A program made the translations under genes and the position numbers. A stretch of 64,000 nucleotides of DNA from an uncultured Christensenella sp. (GTDB taxonomy: Bacteria; Bacillota; Clostridia; Christensenellales; Borkfalkiaceae). The stretch lies in contig CAJUEV010000002.1 in assembly GCA_910585785.1 (NCBI GenBank), positions 115,236-179,235 on the forward strand, given 5' to 3'. This document shows positions 30,898 through 39,151 of this stretch, one piece after another. The notes below the pieces were generated by a model. It was given only the letters and a program-made list of their open reading frames with translations, made no database searches and was not told the origin of the DNA. Every line of letters starts with the position of its first letter. Position 1 is the stretch's first letter.

Positions 30898-32391
30898 TTA
30901 TTGCTGTTCGGGTAAATCGCTCTTTGGGGAAGGTTTATTTTTATATTTCATAAGGCAGACGTATTTTATAAACGGATACGCCAGCACCGCCACGCCCGTC
31001 AACCACGCGATAGGGTCCGCCGAACAAAGCGCAATGTACGCGCCTACGCTTGCTTCCGAGTTTACGGGCCCGCCGTTAAACGCCGCCGGCAAAAATATGC
31101 AAATTAAAATTCTTGCGGCAAGTTCCACAACCCCCGTCAGCAAAATAAACACGGGTTTTTCTATGCCCTGAGTGCCGCTCCGCCACACAAACAGCAATCC
31201 CAGCAAGAAGTAAAAACTAAGCGCAACGTACAAATATCTGTTTCCGAAGGCTATCGACTTGGGAGTAACCTTGTCCGCGCTTAAAAAAATGTATTGATAG
31301 GCGCCGTTCAGCGTAAGCAGCAAGCCTATGCCCGCAAATATAACGTACATTATCAACGCCAATGCAGTGGCTTGCAAAATTCCGCGTCGTATTCGCTTAT
31401 ATTCTCCCGCGCCGTAATTTTGCGCGGCAAAACTTACCACTCCCGCGCCCAGCGCGTTCATAGGCGACATTAACAGGTTACCCAGTTTGCAAGCCGCGCC
31501 GTAACCGTTTTGCGCGGGATTGCCCGCAGCCATAAGCCCTTCCGGCGTAAGGTCGAATTTGACGAGTTCGCCCTGCATAACTATTATGCCTATCGCAAGC
31601 ACCGAAAACTGCAATCCCAGCGGCACGCCCTGCGCCACGTGACGTTTAAGTTCGTTAAGCCCCGTTTTAAAGTCGGACTTTTTAAGCCGCAGATTTTTGT
31701 ATTTTATGAAAGTATAAATGAAACAAGCGACGGTGCTTAATCCCTGCGCCGTAACCGTGGCTGCCGCGGCGCCTATAACTCCCCAACGGAAAACCATTAT
31801 AAACAGCAAATCCAGCACCACGTTAAGCACGGTTGAAATAAACAAAAACACCAACGGCGTTACCGAGTCTCCCACGCTGCGCAAAATAGAGCAGATAAAG
31901 TTATAAAACATCTGCGCAACTATGCCCAAAAATATTACAAAGCAATAATTGTAAGCGGCGGTAAAAACTTTTATATTTGCCTCGGTTACGTTTATCCAGC
32001 GTAAAAGCGGCTTCAAGCACAGTATGGATACGACCGTTAAAATAACGGTTATAACCGCGCTTAAAATAATTTGCGCCGCAAAAGATTTGCGCACGCCAGC
32101 CTCGTCACCCTCGCCCACGCGCGAAGACGTGACCACGGCAAAGCCCGCGGTACACCCGAACGCAAACTGCAAAAATATAAATATCAGCGGAGAAACGTCG
32201 TTTACCCCCGCCACCTCGTCGCTGGACAGCGTTTGCCCGCAAATAGCCGCGTCGCTTATGGTGTAAACCTGCTGCAACAGATACGAAAATATTATAGGCA
32301 AAGAGAAAAGAAGCAACGCTTTCCACTCTTTGCCTTTACGCAAATCCACCGGTTGAGTTAAATTTTTTATTTTTTCCTTAATGCCAAGCAT
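30898..32391 (-). CDS. MATE-family efflux transporter
   Basis: This 497-residue protein has about 12 membrane segments in two related halves, as in MATE multidrug/sodium antiporters. Supporting segments are LLLFSLPIIFSYLLQQVYTISDAAICG at the N-terminus (first-helix MATE pattern), SILRSVGDSVTPLVFLFIST and MNALGAGVVSFAAQNYGAGEYKRIRRG in the middle. The substrate is unknown. It is followed at 50 bases by a GNAT gene further upstream on the same strand. Confidence 0.88.
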   Translation of the reverse strand: MLGIKEKIKNLTQPVDLRKGKEWKALLLFSLPIIFSYLLQQVYTISDAAICGQTLSSDEVAGVNDVSPLIFIFLQFAFGCTAGFAVVTSSRVGEGDEAGVRKSFAAQIILSAVITVILTVVSILCLKPLLRWINVTEANIKVFTAAYNYCFVIFLGIVAQMFYNFICSILRSVGDSVTPLVFLFISTVLNVVLDLLFIMVFRWGVIGAAAATVTAQGLSTVACFIYTFIKYKNLRLKKSDFKTGLNELKRHVAQGVPLGLQFSVLAIGIIVMQGELVKFDLTPEGLMAAGNPAQNGYGAACKLGNLLMSPMNALGAGVVSFAAQNYGAGEYKRIRRGILQATALALIMYVIFAGIGLLLTLNGAYQYIFLSADKVTPKSIAFGNRYLYVALSFYFLLGLLFVWRSGTQGIEKPVFILLTGVVELAARILICIFLPAAFNGGPVNSEASVGAYIALCSADPIAWLTGVAVLAYPFIKYVCLMKYKNKPSPKSDLPEQQ

Positions 32392-32440
32392 ACTCCGCCT
32401 TGCCGTAAAAAATTTTTCCGCCCGTAAAGCGGTAAAAAAG

Positions 32441-33031
32441 TTATTTTAATATAAAGACCAAATCGTCGCCGTAAATTTCTTCCGAAAGTTCATACCCCAA
32501 CGACTTAAAAAACCGTTGCGCCTTCAAATTTGTCCGTTCAACCGCAAGTTTTACGGGCAACGCGCCTTCCGCCGCCTTTAAAACGCGCGCCGCAGTTTGC
32601 GCGGCGTCCCTTCCGTAACCGCGCCCACGCGCGCTTTCGCAAATTAAAAGATTCCAGCTTGAAGCCTCGCCCAAGCCCTTCCATTTGCAAAAATTGATAT
32701 AGCCCACGGGCTTTTCATCGCATAAAACTATGCACGTCAAACAGTCCTGCGACTTTAAATCCGTATCGTTAGTCAACTTTAAATCCGCAACGCAAAGCAA
32801 TTCTTCTTCCGTTTCAACAGGCTTTAAAGTCACTTTTTCGCCCCAAAACAGCCGTTTGTCCGCGTTTTTCAACTTTTCGGTAAAAGATTGCGCGCAATTT
32901 TCCTGCGAAGAAGAAAGCTCCCCATCGCCGCCGTTAAGTTCGGCAAGCATTTTCGCCATTCTGTCTTCCGAAACGTTTTCCCTCAACGGATTAAGTTTTC
33001 CGTAAGCAAGTTTGTCGTGATGAATGGTCAT
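32441..33031 (-). CDS. GNAT acetyltransferase with extra N-terminal region
   Basis: About 196 residues. The C-terminal 130 form a GNAT domain: CIVLCDEKPVGYINF, the acetyl-CoA loop ESARGRGYGRDAAQTA and VERTNLKAQRFFKSLGYEL. The N-terminal 60 residues (MTIHHDKLAYGKLNPLRENV, then RMAKMLAELN) are a separate helical region not typical of GNAT enzymes. The start at 33031 has GGAGAAGG upstream, better than an in-frame ATG at 33046. The substrate is unknown; the N-terminal part could position a protein target. Confidence 0.75.
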   Translation of the reverse strand: MTIHHDKLAYGKLNPLRENVSEDRMAKMLAELNGGDGELSSSQENCAQSFTEKLKNADKRLFWGEKVTLKPVETEEELLCVADLKLTNDTDLKSQDCLTCIVLCDEKPVGYINFCKWKGLGEASSWNLLICESARGRGYGRDAAQTAARVLKAAEGALPVKLAVERTNLKAQRFFKSLGYELSEEIYGDDLVFILK

Positions 33032-33231
33032 CTGCCTTCTCCGCAAAAAATTACAGTCCGAACGGTGCGTGTTTATGCCTGCGCGAAACAGTCGGCAAAG
33101 CCGATTTCCTGCACAGCCGCCTAATTATAGCACCTTTATTTTGATAAGTAAAATATTTATATGGTTTTTTATTTCGCTTTTGCGACAAAAATCAACGCAA
33201 AACAAAACGCGTTTTTCATTTTTATAAAATA

Positions 33232-33271
33232 TCCGGCGGAAAGATTATAAAACTACAACCTTTCCGCCGGA
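33232..33271 (-). terminator. Terminator after the ROK-like fragment
   Basis: The 12-bp arms TCCGGCGGAAAG (33232-33243) and CTTTCCGCCGGA (33260-33271) are followed on the minus strand by a T-rich ATATTTTAT. It closes the glycosidase-transporter operon. Confidence 0.75.
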
Positions 33272-33320
33272 CGCTTCAACTTTTTTTCAATTTTTTTCTC
33301 ATTATGTAAAATTTATTAAT

Positions 33321-33668
33321 TCATTCCGTCAACGCAACCGGCAGCCCGACTTTGTCGGAAACGGACTTTGCCAAAGGATAATAATCAAATCGCAATTCTT
33401 CGCAATCAACTATGCCCTTTGCGTAGTCTACCACCCACGGGCACTTAATTTCAACGCGCTTTACGTCCGTTTTAAATCCGCCCATACCGCATATCATTTT
33501 ATTGATAATTTCAACGGTCTTTTTGACGAGAAACTCTCCTCTGCCGCAAAACTCTACGTGTTCGCGGCAAAAAACCGTGCCGTCGCCGCGAACAACCGTC
33601 CCGCTTATATCGGTAGCCGTTATCTCGATTTTAATGAATTTTTTAATTTTGTCGCAAGCGTCGCCCAT
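33321..33668 (-). CDS. ROK-like N-terminal lobe fragment
   Basis: 115 residues. The sequence follows the N-terminal half of ROK kinases and repressors: a first strand IKIEITATDISGTVV, RGDGTVF, a helix before KRVEIKCPWVVDYAKGIV, then YYPLAKSVSDKVGLPVALTE. It stops exactly where ROK proteins continue with the catalytic NDANAAALGE segment. The phosphate-binding Asp-Gly-Gly-Thr is also lost. It starts three bases after the glycosyltransferase stop. It is either a truncated, decaying ROK gene or a small protein that kept only this lobe. The assignment rests on pattern order, not on strong identity. Confidence 0.4.
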   Translation of the reverse strand: MGDACDKIKKFIKIEITATDISGTVVRGDGTVFCREHVEFCGRGEFLVKKTVEIINKMICGMGGFKTDVKRVEIKCPWVVDYAKGIVDCEELRFDYYPLAKSVSDKVGLPVALTE

Positions 33669-33671
33669 AAT

Positions 33672-34697
33672 TCAACCGAGTTTAATTTTTTTACAAAGCA
33701 AATAGTATCCTTTTGTCATAACATAACCGCGCAGACGCCAACCCAGATAGTTTACCGCCGTGGCGTACGAGCAGTGTCTTAATTTTTTATACAACTTTTT
33801 ATCGCGCACTTTAATGTGCCGCCAAAGCGTTTTCAAATTCTCCTTCCGCTCGTCCGAGTAGTCGGCGCAGGTAAAAAACAGCGTGTTAAGCATAATCACT
33901 TCCAGCGAATGCCACATATACCGTTTTAAACCTTTCGGCAATTTTTTAATTTCGTTCCACGTATACGAGTCAATCATTTCGCGCATTACAAGTTGCTGCT
34001 GCTCGTACCTTGCCACCATATTGTTTATGTTCACCGACTGGTCTATTCTGCCTATAAAATAATGATAAAGGTTTACGTTAAGATAGAACAGCGTTTTCAT
34101 AAACGGCAGCGGCTTATACGCGTAGATATTATCAACATAAAAAGTGTGTTCGGGGAGTACCGTTCCGCTTTCCAGCAGTTTTTCGCGCTTATACATCAGC
34201 GCGTGCATAAGCAGCATTTGCGAAAATTTGAACCTATCCACCTCGTTCCAGCCGAAAATTCTGCCCTGCGGCATCTTTTTTTCGTAACTTGAAACGTAGT
34301 GAGTATTGTCCCATACCCTGTCGTATATAAAGTTTGTCACGTACAAATCGGGCAAAGTTCCCGCGGACAGGTGCGCTTTTATAGTTTTAAGCAACTCTTT
34401 AAGCGCTTCCGTATCAAGCCAGTCGTCGCTGTCTACAACTTTATAATAAAGTCCCGTTGCTTCTTTAAGCCCCGCGTTCACTCCCGAGCCGTGTCCGCCG
34501 TTTTCCTTATCTATTACTTTAACAATATCGGGATATTTTTCCGCATAACCGCGCGCAATTTCCAGCGTGCCGTCCTTAGAGCCGTCGTTGACTATTATAA
34601 CTTCAACGTCTTCACCGCCCGACAGCAGACTGTCCACGCATTTGCGCATATATTCCGCCGAGTTGTAACACGGTACTGCAAAACTTATAATCTTCAT
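33672..34697 (-). CDS. Family 2 glycosyltransferase
   Basis: 341 residues. The GT-A domain is clear: ISFAVPCYNSAEYMRKCVDSLL, VIIVNDGSKDGTLEIA, NGGHGSGVNAGLKEATG and the metal-binding VVDSDDWLD. The C-terminal 200 residues are specific and contain no membrane segment. It transfers a sugar from a nucleotide donor to an unknown acceptor. It follows the GPH transporter gene on the same strand and is probably the third gene of the glycosidase operon, an unusual partner there. Confidence 0.85.
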   Translation of the reverse strand: MKIISFAVPCYNSAEYMRKCVDSLLSGGEDVEVIIVNDGSKDGTLEIARGYAEKYPDIVKVIDKENGGHGSGVNAGLKEATGLYYKVVDSDDWLDTEALKELLKTIKAHLSAGTLPDLYVTNFIYDRVWDNTHYVSSYEKKMPQGRIFGWNEVDRFKFSQMLLMHALMYKREKLLESGTVLPEHTFYVDNIYAYKPLPFMKTLFYLNVNLYHYFIGRIDQSVNINNMVARYEQQQLVMREMIDSYTWNEIKKLPKGLKRYMWHSLEVIMLNTLFFTCADYSDERKENLKTLWRHIKVRDKKLYKKLRHCSYATAVNYLGWRLRGYVMTKGYYLLCKKIKLG

Positions 34698-34755
34698 TTT
34701 ACGCCTCGCTATGTGTCGTTAGAATTTTATAAATTTGTTTATTGATTTTTATTTA

Positions 34756-36453
34756 TTATTTATCTTTATTCTTCTTTTCTTCTTTTTTTGCCTTTTTTTC
34801 TTCTGCGGCGCGGCGTTTTGCTTCAAGTTTGGCCTGATACTTCGCTTCTTCCTCGTCGTAGTTCAAGCCTTTCTTTTCACAACGCGCTTTCAGTTCGGAT
34901 TTGCGCGCTTCGTCCGCCAGTCTGTTGGCTTCTTCTTCCTCTAATCTCAATCTTTCTTCCGGCTCAATCCATTCTTCCCCGGCGGCAAGCGCTTCCGCTT
35001 TCTGCCTTTCGAGAATAGTTTGCCTGTCGCCCTTTAATAGTTTTTCCACGCCGAAGAATATCATCAGCACGATGCACGCGCCGTAGCCGATTGTTTCTAT
35101 CCAGATATAACTTATCGTGTTTGCCATAACGTTTGCGCCGCCGCCGGAGATGGCGTTGAATATTCCTGTCGCTATCGGCGTGGACGCAGCCATTATAGAA
35201 CTGTAAATACTCATTGTAAGTCCGTCGCAACGGTAACCGCACTTGGCTTCTATATGGTCCAGAACGTCCGCTATCAGTGCAAGTATCATATAGCACGCAG
35301 GCGCCGAACCAAGACTTTTAAGCGCTACGCCGACTGCCACTGCATAAAAGTTGTTGGGGAATATACCTGCTATCACCCCGCCGCACAAACCTATCGCGCA
35401 ACCTATTAATACAACTATCCGCTTGCCGAACTTTGCCGAAAGCGGCCATATAAACGCCATTGCAACAGCCATAGGCACCGCGCCGAGGATGTTTATTATT
35501 GCCATTGCGCCAGAGCCGTCTTCGCCGCCTATCGCCGTGCCCGAAAATCTGTCCGTGCAGAAATACGTTATGGATAGGTTTTTAAACATTCCGCCAAACT
35601 GGAATACAAGGTAGAAAATTATTACTATCCACCAGAATCTGTCCGTCGCCACCGCTTTAAGTTGTTTCTTGACGGGGATTTTTTCCTTTGCCACCGACGC
35701 TATGTGCATACTTTCTTCCGTTACGCGCTCTCTGGTAAAGTAGTACTGCAAAACGGTAAACAGGAAAGTTACTATGCCTATCGCTATAAACGCGACTGCC
35801 CACGCGGTTTTGTTAGGGGTTTCCCAACCGCCCAAAAACCACGATATTATCATAGGGAACACCATTCCGCCCGCGCCCATTACCGCTACGCTTGCAAAGT
35901 TTGAAAACGACGCTAAAAGTCCGCGTTGATTTCCGTTTCTTGTGGATACGGGGACAAGCGTGCTGTTTGCCGTGTTGTACAAAGGGTACGCTACCGAGTA
36001 GTATAGGTTATACGCGATTGCCGTAAGCGCCATAGTCAGTACCGGCGTTTCCGTTCCGTTGCCCATTGGCACTATAAACATTACCACGCACGCCGCGCCA
36101 AGCAGAACCGAGGAAAGCAATATCCAAGGTCTTGCCTTGCCCGCTTTGGTTTTGGTTCGCTCCATCAACTGTCCCGCAACAAGGTTGCCCGCGACTATAA
36201 GTATTGCCGAAAGCAGCGGCAACAGCGTCAAAAACAGGTTTATGTTTTCAGGCAACGCGCCGTTTACCTTATAATTTGCAAACAGTATATCCGTCCAATA
36301 TCTGTTTAAAAAACTTGTGAATATTCCGCTTGCAAGCAACGCTCCGAACGGGCCCAGAAAATACCCGAACAGCATTTCCGGCAACTTTACGTTTGCGGAT
36401 TTTACTTTTGTAGACAATAAGGGTCGTTCGAATATACTTTTCTTTTCGCTCAC
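34756..36453 (-). CDS. GPH-family sugar:cation symporter
   Basis: 565 residues with 12 membrane segments (about 28-470) and a long highly charged C-terminal tail (about 475-565) rich in Lys, Glu and Ala that may form a helix. The segments QLMERTKTKAGKARPWILL and DVLDHIEAKCGYRCDGLTMS are typical of glycoside-pentoside-hexuronide symporters (MelB-like). The start is GTG with GGAGGG upstream; that site overlaps the stop of the GH3 gene, so translation is coupled. It probably imports the oligosaccharide or glycoside cut by the GH3. Confidence 0.85.
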   Translation of the reverse strand: MSEKKSIFERPLLSTKVKSANVKLPEMLFGYFLGPFGALLASGIFTSFLNRYWTDILFANYKVNGALPENINLFLTLLPLLSAILIVAGNLVAGQLMERTKTKAGKARPWILLSSVLLGAACVVMFIVPMGNGTETPVLTMALTAIAYNLYYSVAYPLYNTANSTLVPVSTRNGNQRGLLASFSNFASVAVMGAGGMVFPMIISWFLGGWETPNKTAWAVAFIAIGIVTFLFTVLQYYFTRERVTEESMHIASVAKEKIPVKKQLKAVATDRFWWIVIIFYLVFQFGGMFKNLSITYFCTDRFSGTAIGGEDGSGAMAIINILGAVPMAVAMAFIWPLSAKFGKRIVVLIGCAIGLCGGVIAGIFPNNFYAVAVGVALKSLGSAPACYMILALIADVLDHIEAKCGYRCDGLTMSIYSSIMAASTPIATGIFNAISGGGANVMANTISYIWIETIGYGACIVLMIFFGVEKLLKGDRQTILERQKAEALAAGEEWIEPEERLRLEEEEANRLADEARKSELKARCEKKGLNYDEEEAKYQAKLEAKRRAAEEKKAKKEEKKNKDK

Positions 36454-36455
36454 CT

Positions 36456-38849
36456 TTATCTCCCTCCTTTTTTCTTTTCTTTGGTTATAAATCTGCCTAT
36501 GCCTTTAAACAAATGTCCGTTGAACATAAGCAGCAGCGCTTCCATACGCCTGCGGCTTAACCCGCCGAACTTTGCTATGCCGCGCACGGGCTGATGCAAA
36601 ACGCCCATAATAAGCGTATTTGCGTTGGTGCGCTTGCCCGTCTTCTTCAAAAATCCTATCGCAAATCTGATTCCGCCGGCAAACGCCCTGCCCACCCACC
36701 GTTTAGAATATCTTAAATCCGCAACGGTGCAGTTTTCGTCGATGACCATTCTTTTCTTTTTATAGAACTTGTAACCCGCTTCTGGAATTTCCCTGCCAAG
36801 CAAAGTTTTAAATTCTTCGTCGCAAACGTCGGTAACCTTGCCGCTGTAATAGGAAGGCAATTGCTCCGCGCTGTACGGCAAAACTTCCGTAGTTCCCGCT
36901 TTTTCAACCGTTGCGGTAAGGCGTACGTCCGCCGAACTTGCGCCGATATACAGCTGGTACTCGCCGCCTTCCGTTTCCCACGAGTCGGTTTTTACGTTGA
37001 AGTATCTGAAAGTTTTATCGTCGAACGGTATAGTCAACGTAACGCTTTCGCCCGCTTTTATAAACGCCTTTTTAAATCCTTTAAGTTCTTTTGCGGGGCG
37101 GAAAACCTTTCCGTCGCGCTTGCCCACGTACAACTGCGCAATTTCCGCGCCGTCGCACCCGCCCGTGTTGGTTATTGTAAACGTAACCGAGTTTTCATCA
37201 GCGGATATGTCCGAATATTCAAACTTAGTATAAGACAAACCGAAGCCGAAAGGATATGCTACGGGTACGCCCGCAGTATCGTAATAGCGGTAACCTATGT
37301 AAGGACCTTCGCGGTATTCCGCCGTCATTTGTTTGCCGGGGAAATATTTAGCCGAAGAACAATCCGCGTATTTTACGGGGAACGTTTCGGCAAGTTTGCC
37401 GCTGGGGTTTATTTTTCCCGTCAAAACTTCCGCTACGGCGCTTGCGCCCGCCTGCCCCGAAAGGCATCCGTAAACTATGGCGTCCGCGTCCGCGCACCAT
37501 TGGGTTTCAACCGCGCTACCGCAGCTTAAAACCACAATTATTTTTTTGCCGAGTTGTTTTAAATTTTTATAAAGGTCTATCTGATTTTGGGGAATTCTTA
37601 AATGCTCTCTGTCCAGCCCTTCCGCTTCGCTTACTTCGTCAAGCCCCGCGCAATAGACAATCGTTTCCGCCTTGCCGGCAAGTTTAAGCGCGCGTTTCAC
37701 AAGCCCGCTCTTTTTCTTGCCGTATCTGTCAAAACCTTTTTCATAGCCGATGCTATCCACGCCGTCAAGCGTTGCAAACAAAGTTTCCAACGCGGTGGGA
37801 TTAACTACCGAAGACCCCGCGCCCTGATAACGCGGATGTATTGCAAAATCGCCTATTACCGCGACTTTCGTTGTCTGTTTTAATGGAAGCACGTCGTTGT
37901 TTTTCAACAATACTATGCTTTCTTCCGCACACCTTCGCGCCAGATTATGATGCGCGTTTTTATCGAACGCCTTGCCCTTCTCGCCCTTAGTCGTTTGTTC
38001 GATTAACCGCAATATACGTTCTACGCTTTCGTCCACGTATTTGATATCTAATTTTCCGCTTTCTACCGCTTTTACTATGTCCTCGGCGCCGTATTTGCAG
38101 CCGGGCATCTCTAAATCGCTGCCCGCTTCCGTAGACTTAACTTTGTCGTTAGTGCCCGCCCAGTCCGAAATTACCACGCCGTCAAACGCCCATTCGCCGC
38201 GCAGAATATCACGCAGTAAGTGTTTGCTTTCGTCCGCGTGCACGCCGTTTATACGGTTGTAAGCCGACATTATGGACTTGGGTTTGCCTTCCTTAACGGC
38301 AATTTCAAATCCCGTCAAATAAATTTCTCTAAGCGTCCTTTCGTCTATAACGGAGTCAAGTACCATTCGGCGTTCTTCCTGATTGTTTGCCGCATAATGC
38401 TTTACGCACGCCGAAGTGCCGTTTACCTGTATGCCGCGGATATACGCCGCAGCCATTTTCCCCGCCAGATACGGGTCTTCCGAAAAATACTCGAAGTTTC
38501 TTCCGCAACGCGGATTGCGCTTCATATTCATTCCCGGTCCCAGCAAAACGTTTACATTCAACGAAGCGGCTTCTTCGCCAAGCGCCGCGCCCATCTCCTC
38601 GCCAAGTTCCTCGTTCCAGCTGTTTGCCATAGTCGCCGCAGTCGGATAACAAGTTGAAGGAATGCTGGCGTTAAGTCCCAGATGGTCGGCGGCAGCCGCC
38701 TGTTTACGTATTCCGTGCGGCCCGTCCGCAAGGAATATGGACGGTATTCCGTACTTTTCGTAATCCTTCGTCTGCCAGAAGTCTTTTCCCGTTAATAACG
38801 CAGCTTTTTCTTCTACGCTCATCTCGTCGGATTTCTTTTCTTTTTCCAT
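36456..38849 (-). CDS. GH3 beta-glycosidase (cytoplasmic)
   Basis: About 797 residues, without a signal peptide. The order is classical: a TIM barrel (about 1-300) with LADGPHGIRKQ, RNPRCGRNFEYFSEDPYLAG and the nucleophile in GVVISDWAGTND (Asp 229), an alpha/beta sandwich (about 310-545) and a fibronectin-III-like domain (about 560-650). A basic extension of about 120 residues follows. The start at 38849 has AGGTAGGG upstream. A strong promoter lies at 38885-38913. It likely releases glucose or xylose from glycosides imported by the adjacent GPH symporter; substrate and linkage are not predictable. Confidence 0.92.
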   Translation of the reverse strand: MEKEKKSDEMSVEEKAALLTGKDFWQTKDYEKYGIPSIFLADGPHGIRKQAAAADHLGLNASIPSTCYPTAATMANSWNEELGEEMGAALGEEAASLNVNVLLGPGMNMKRNPRCGRNFEYFSEDPYLAGKMAAAYIRGIQVNGTSACVKHYAANNQEERRMVLDSVIDERTLREIYLTGFEIAVKEGKPKSIMSAYNRINGVHADESKHLLRDILRGEWAFDGVVISDWAGTNDKVKSTEAGSDLEMPGCKYGAEDIVKAVESGKLDIKYVDESVERILRLIEQTTKGEKGKAFDKNAHHNLARRCAEESIVLLKNNDVLPLKQTTKVAVIGDFAIHPRYQGAGSSVVNPTALETLFATLDGVDSIGYEKGFDRYGKKKSGLVKRALKLAGKAETIVYCAGLDEVSEAEGLDREHLRIPQNQIDLYKNLKQLGKKIIVVLSCGSAVETQWCADADAIVYGCLSGQAGASAVAEVLTGKINPSGKLAETFPVKYADCSSAKYFPGKQMTAEYREGPYIGYRYYDTAGVPVAYPFGFGLSYTKFEYSDISADENSVTFTITNTGGCDGAEIAQLYVGKRDGKVFRPAKELKGFKKAFIKAGESVTLTIPFDDKTFRYFNVKTDSWETEGGEYQLYIGASSADVRLTATVEKAGTTEVLPYSAEQLPSYYSGKVTDVCDEEFKTLLGREIPEAGYKFYKKKRMVIDENCTVADLRYSKRWVGRAFAGGIRFAIGFLKKTGKRTNANTLIMGVLHQPVRGIAKFGGLSRRRMEALLLMFNGHLFKGIGRFITKEKKKGGR

Positions 38850-38884
38850 TACCCTACCTATCATATATATAATTATATAACATT

Positions 38885-38913
38885 ATTATATAACAATAAC
38901 ACTTTACTGTCAA
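38885..38913 (-). promoter_or_regulatory. Promoter of the GH3-transporter operon
   Basis: On the minus strand TTGACA (38908-38913), a 17-base spacer and TATAAT (38885-38890) form a perfect sigma-A consensus, 36 bases before the GH3 ATG. Confidence 0.85.
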
Positions 38914-38926
38914 TACAATTATTTTA

Positions 38927-38959
38927 CAAGCCGCCGTCTTTTATAAGGTCGGCGGCTTG
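38927..38959. terminator. Hairpin between the two GH3 genes
   Basis: A perfect 10-bp stem, CAAGCCGCCG (38927-38936) and CGGCGGCTTG (38950-38959), with only a weak T-tract. It probably ends the permuted-GH3 transcript. Confidence 0.65.
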
Positions 38960-38986
38960 CATCAATCAGATTTTTTAGGAATACCT

Positions 38987-39055
38987 ATGCGACTCGCTCT
39001 ATTGGCAAGCCGCACAGGAAACCCGTTAATAAGGAGAAAAATAAGTATTCGTTAA
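38987..39055 (+). CDS. Possible 22-residue peptide
   Basis: This ATG frame of 22 codons encodes a basic peptide (MRLALLASRTGNPLIRRK, then ISIR). It lies antisense in the gap between the two GH3 genes, with AGGA six bases upstream. No promoter was identified. It could be chance, so it is listed only because a usable ribosome site and a cationic amphipathic sequence coincide in an otherwise empty 300-base gap. Confidence 0.2.
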   Translation: MRLALLASRTGNPLIRRKISIR

Positions 39056-39151
39056 TTTGCGCTTATGCTTTAAAAACGTCCGCGCAAACACTTTTAACGT
39101 CTTTTCGCTTATGTATTTGCGTTATTTGTGCCAAGTATTTTTCCGCGTTTA

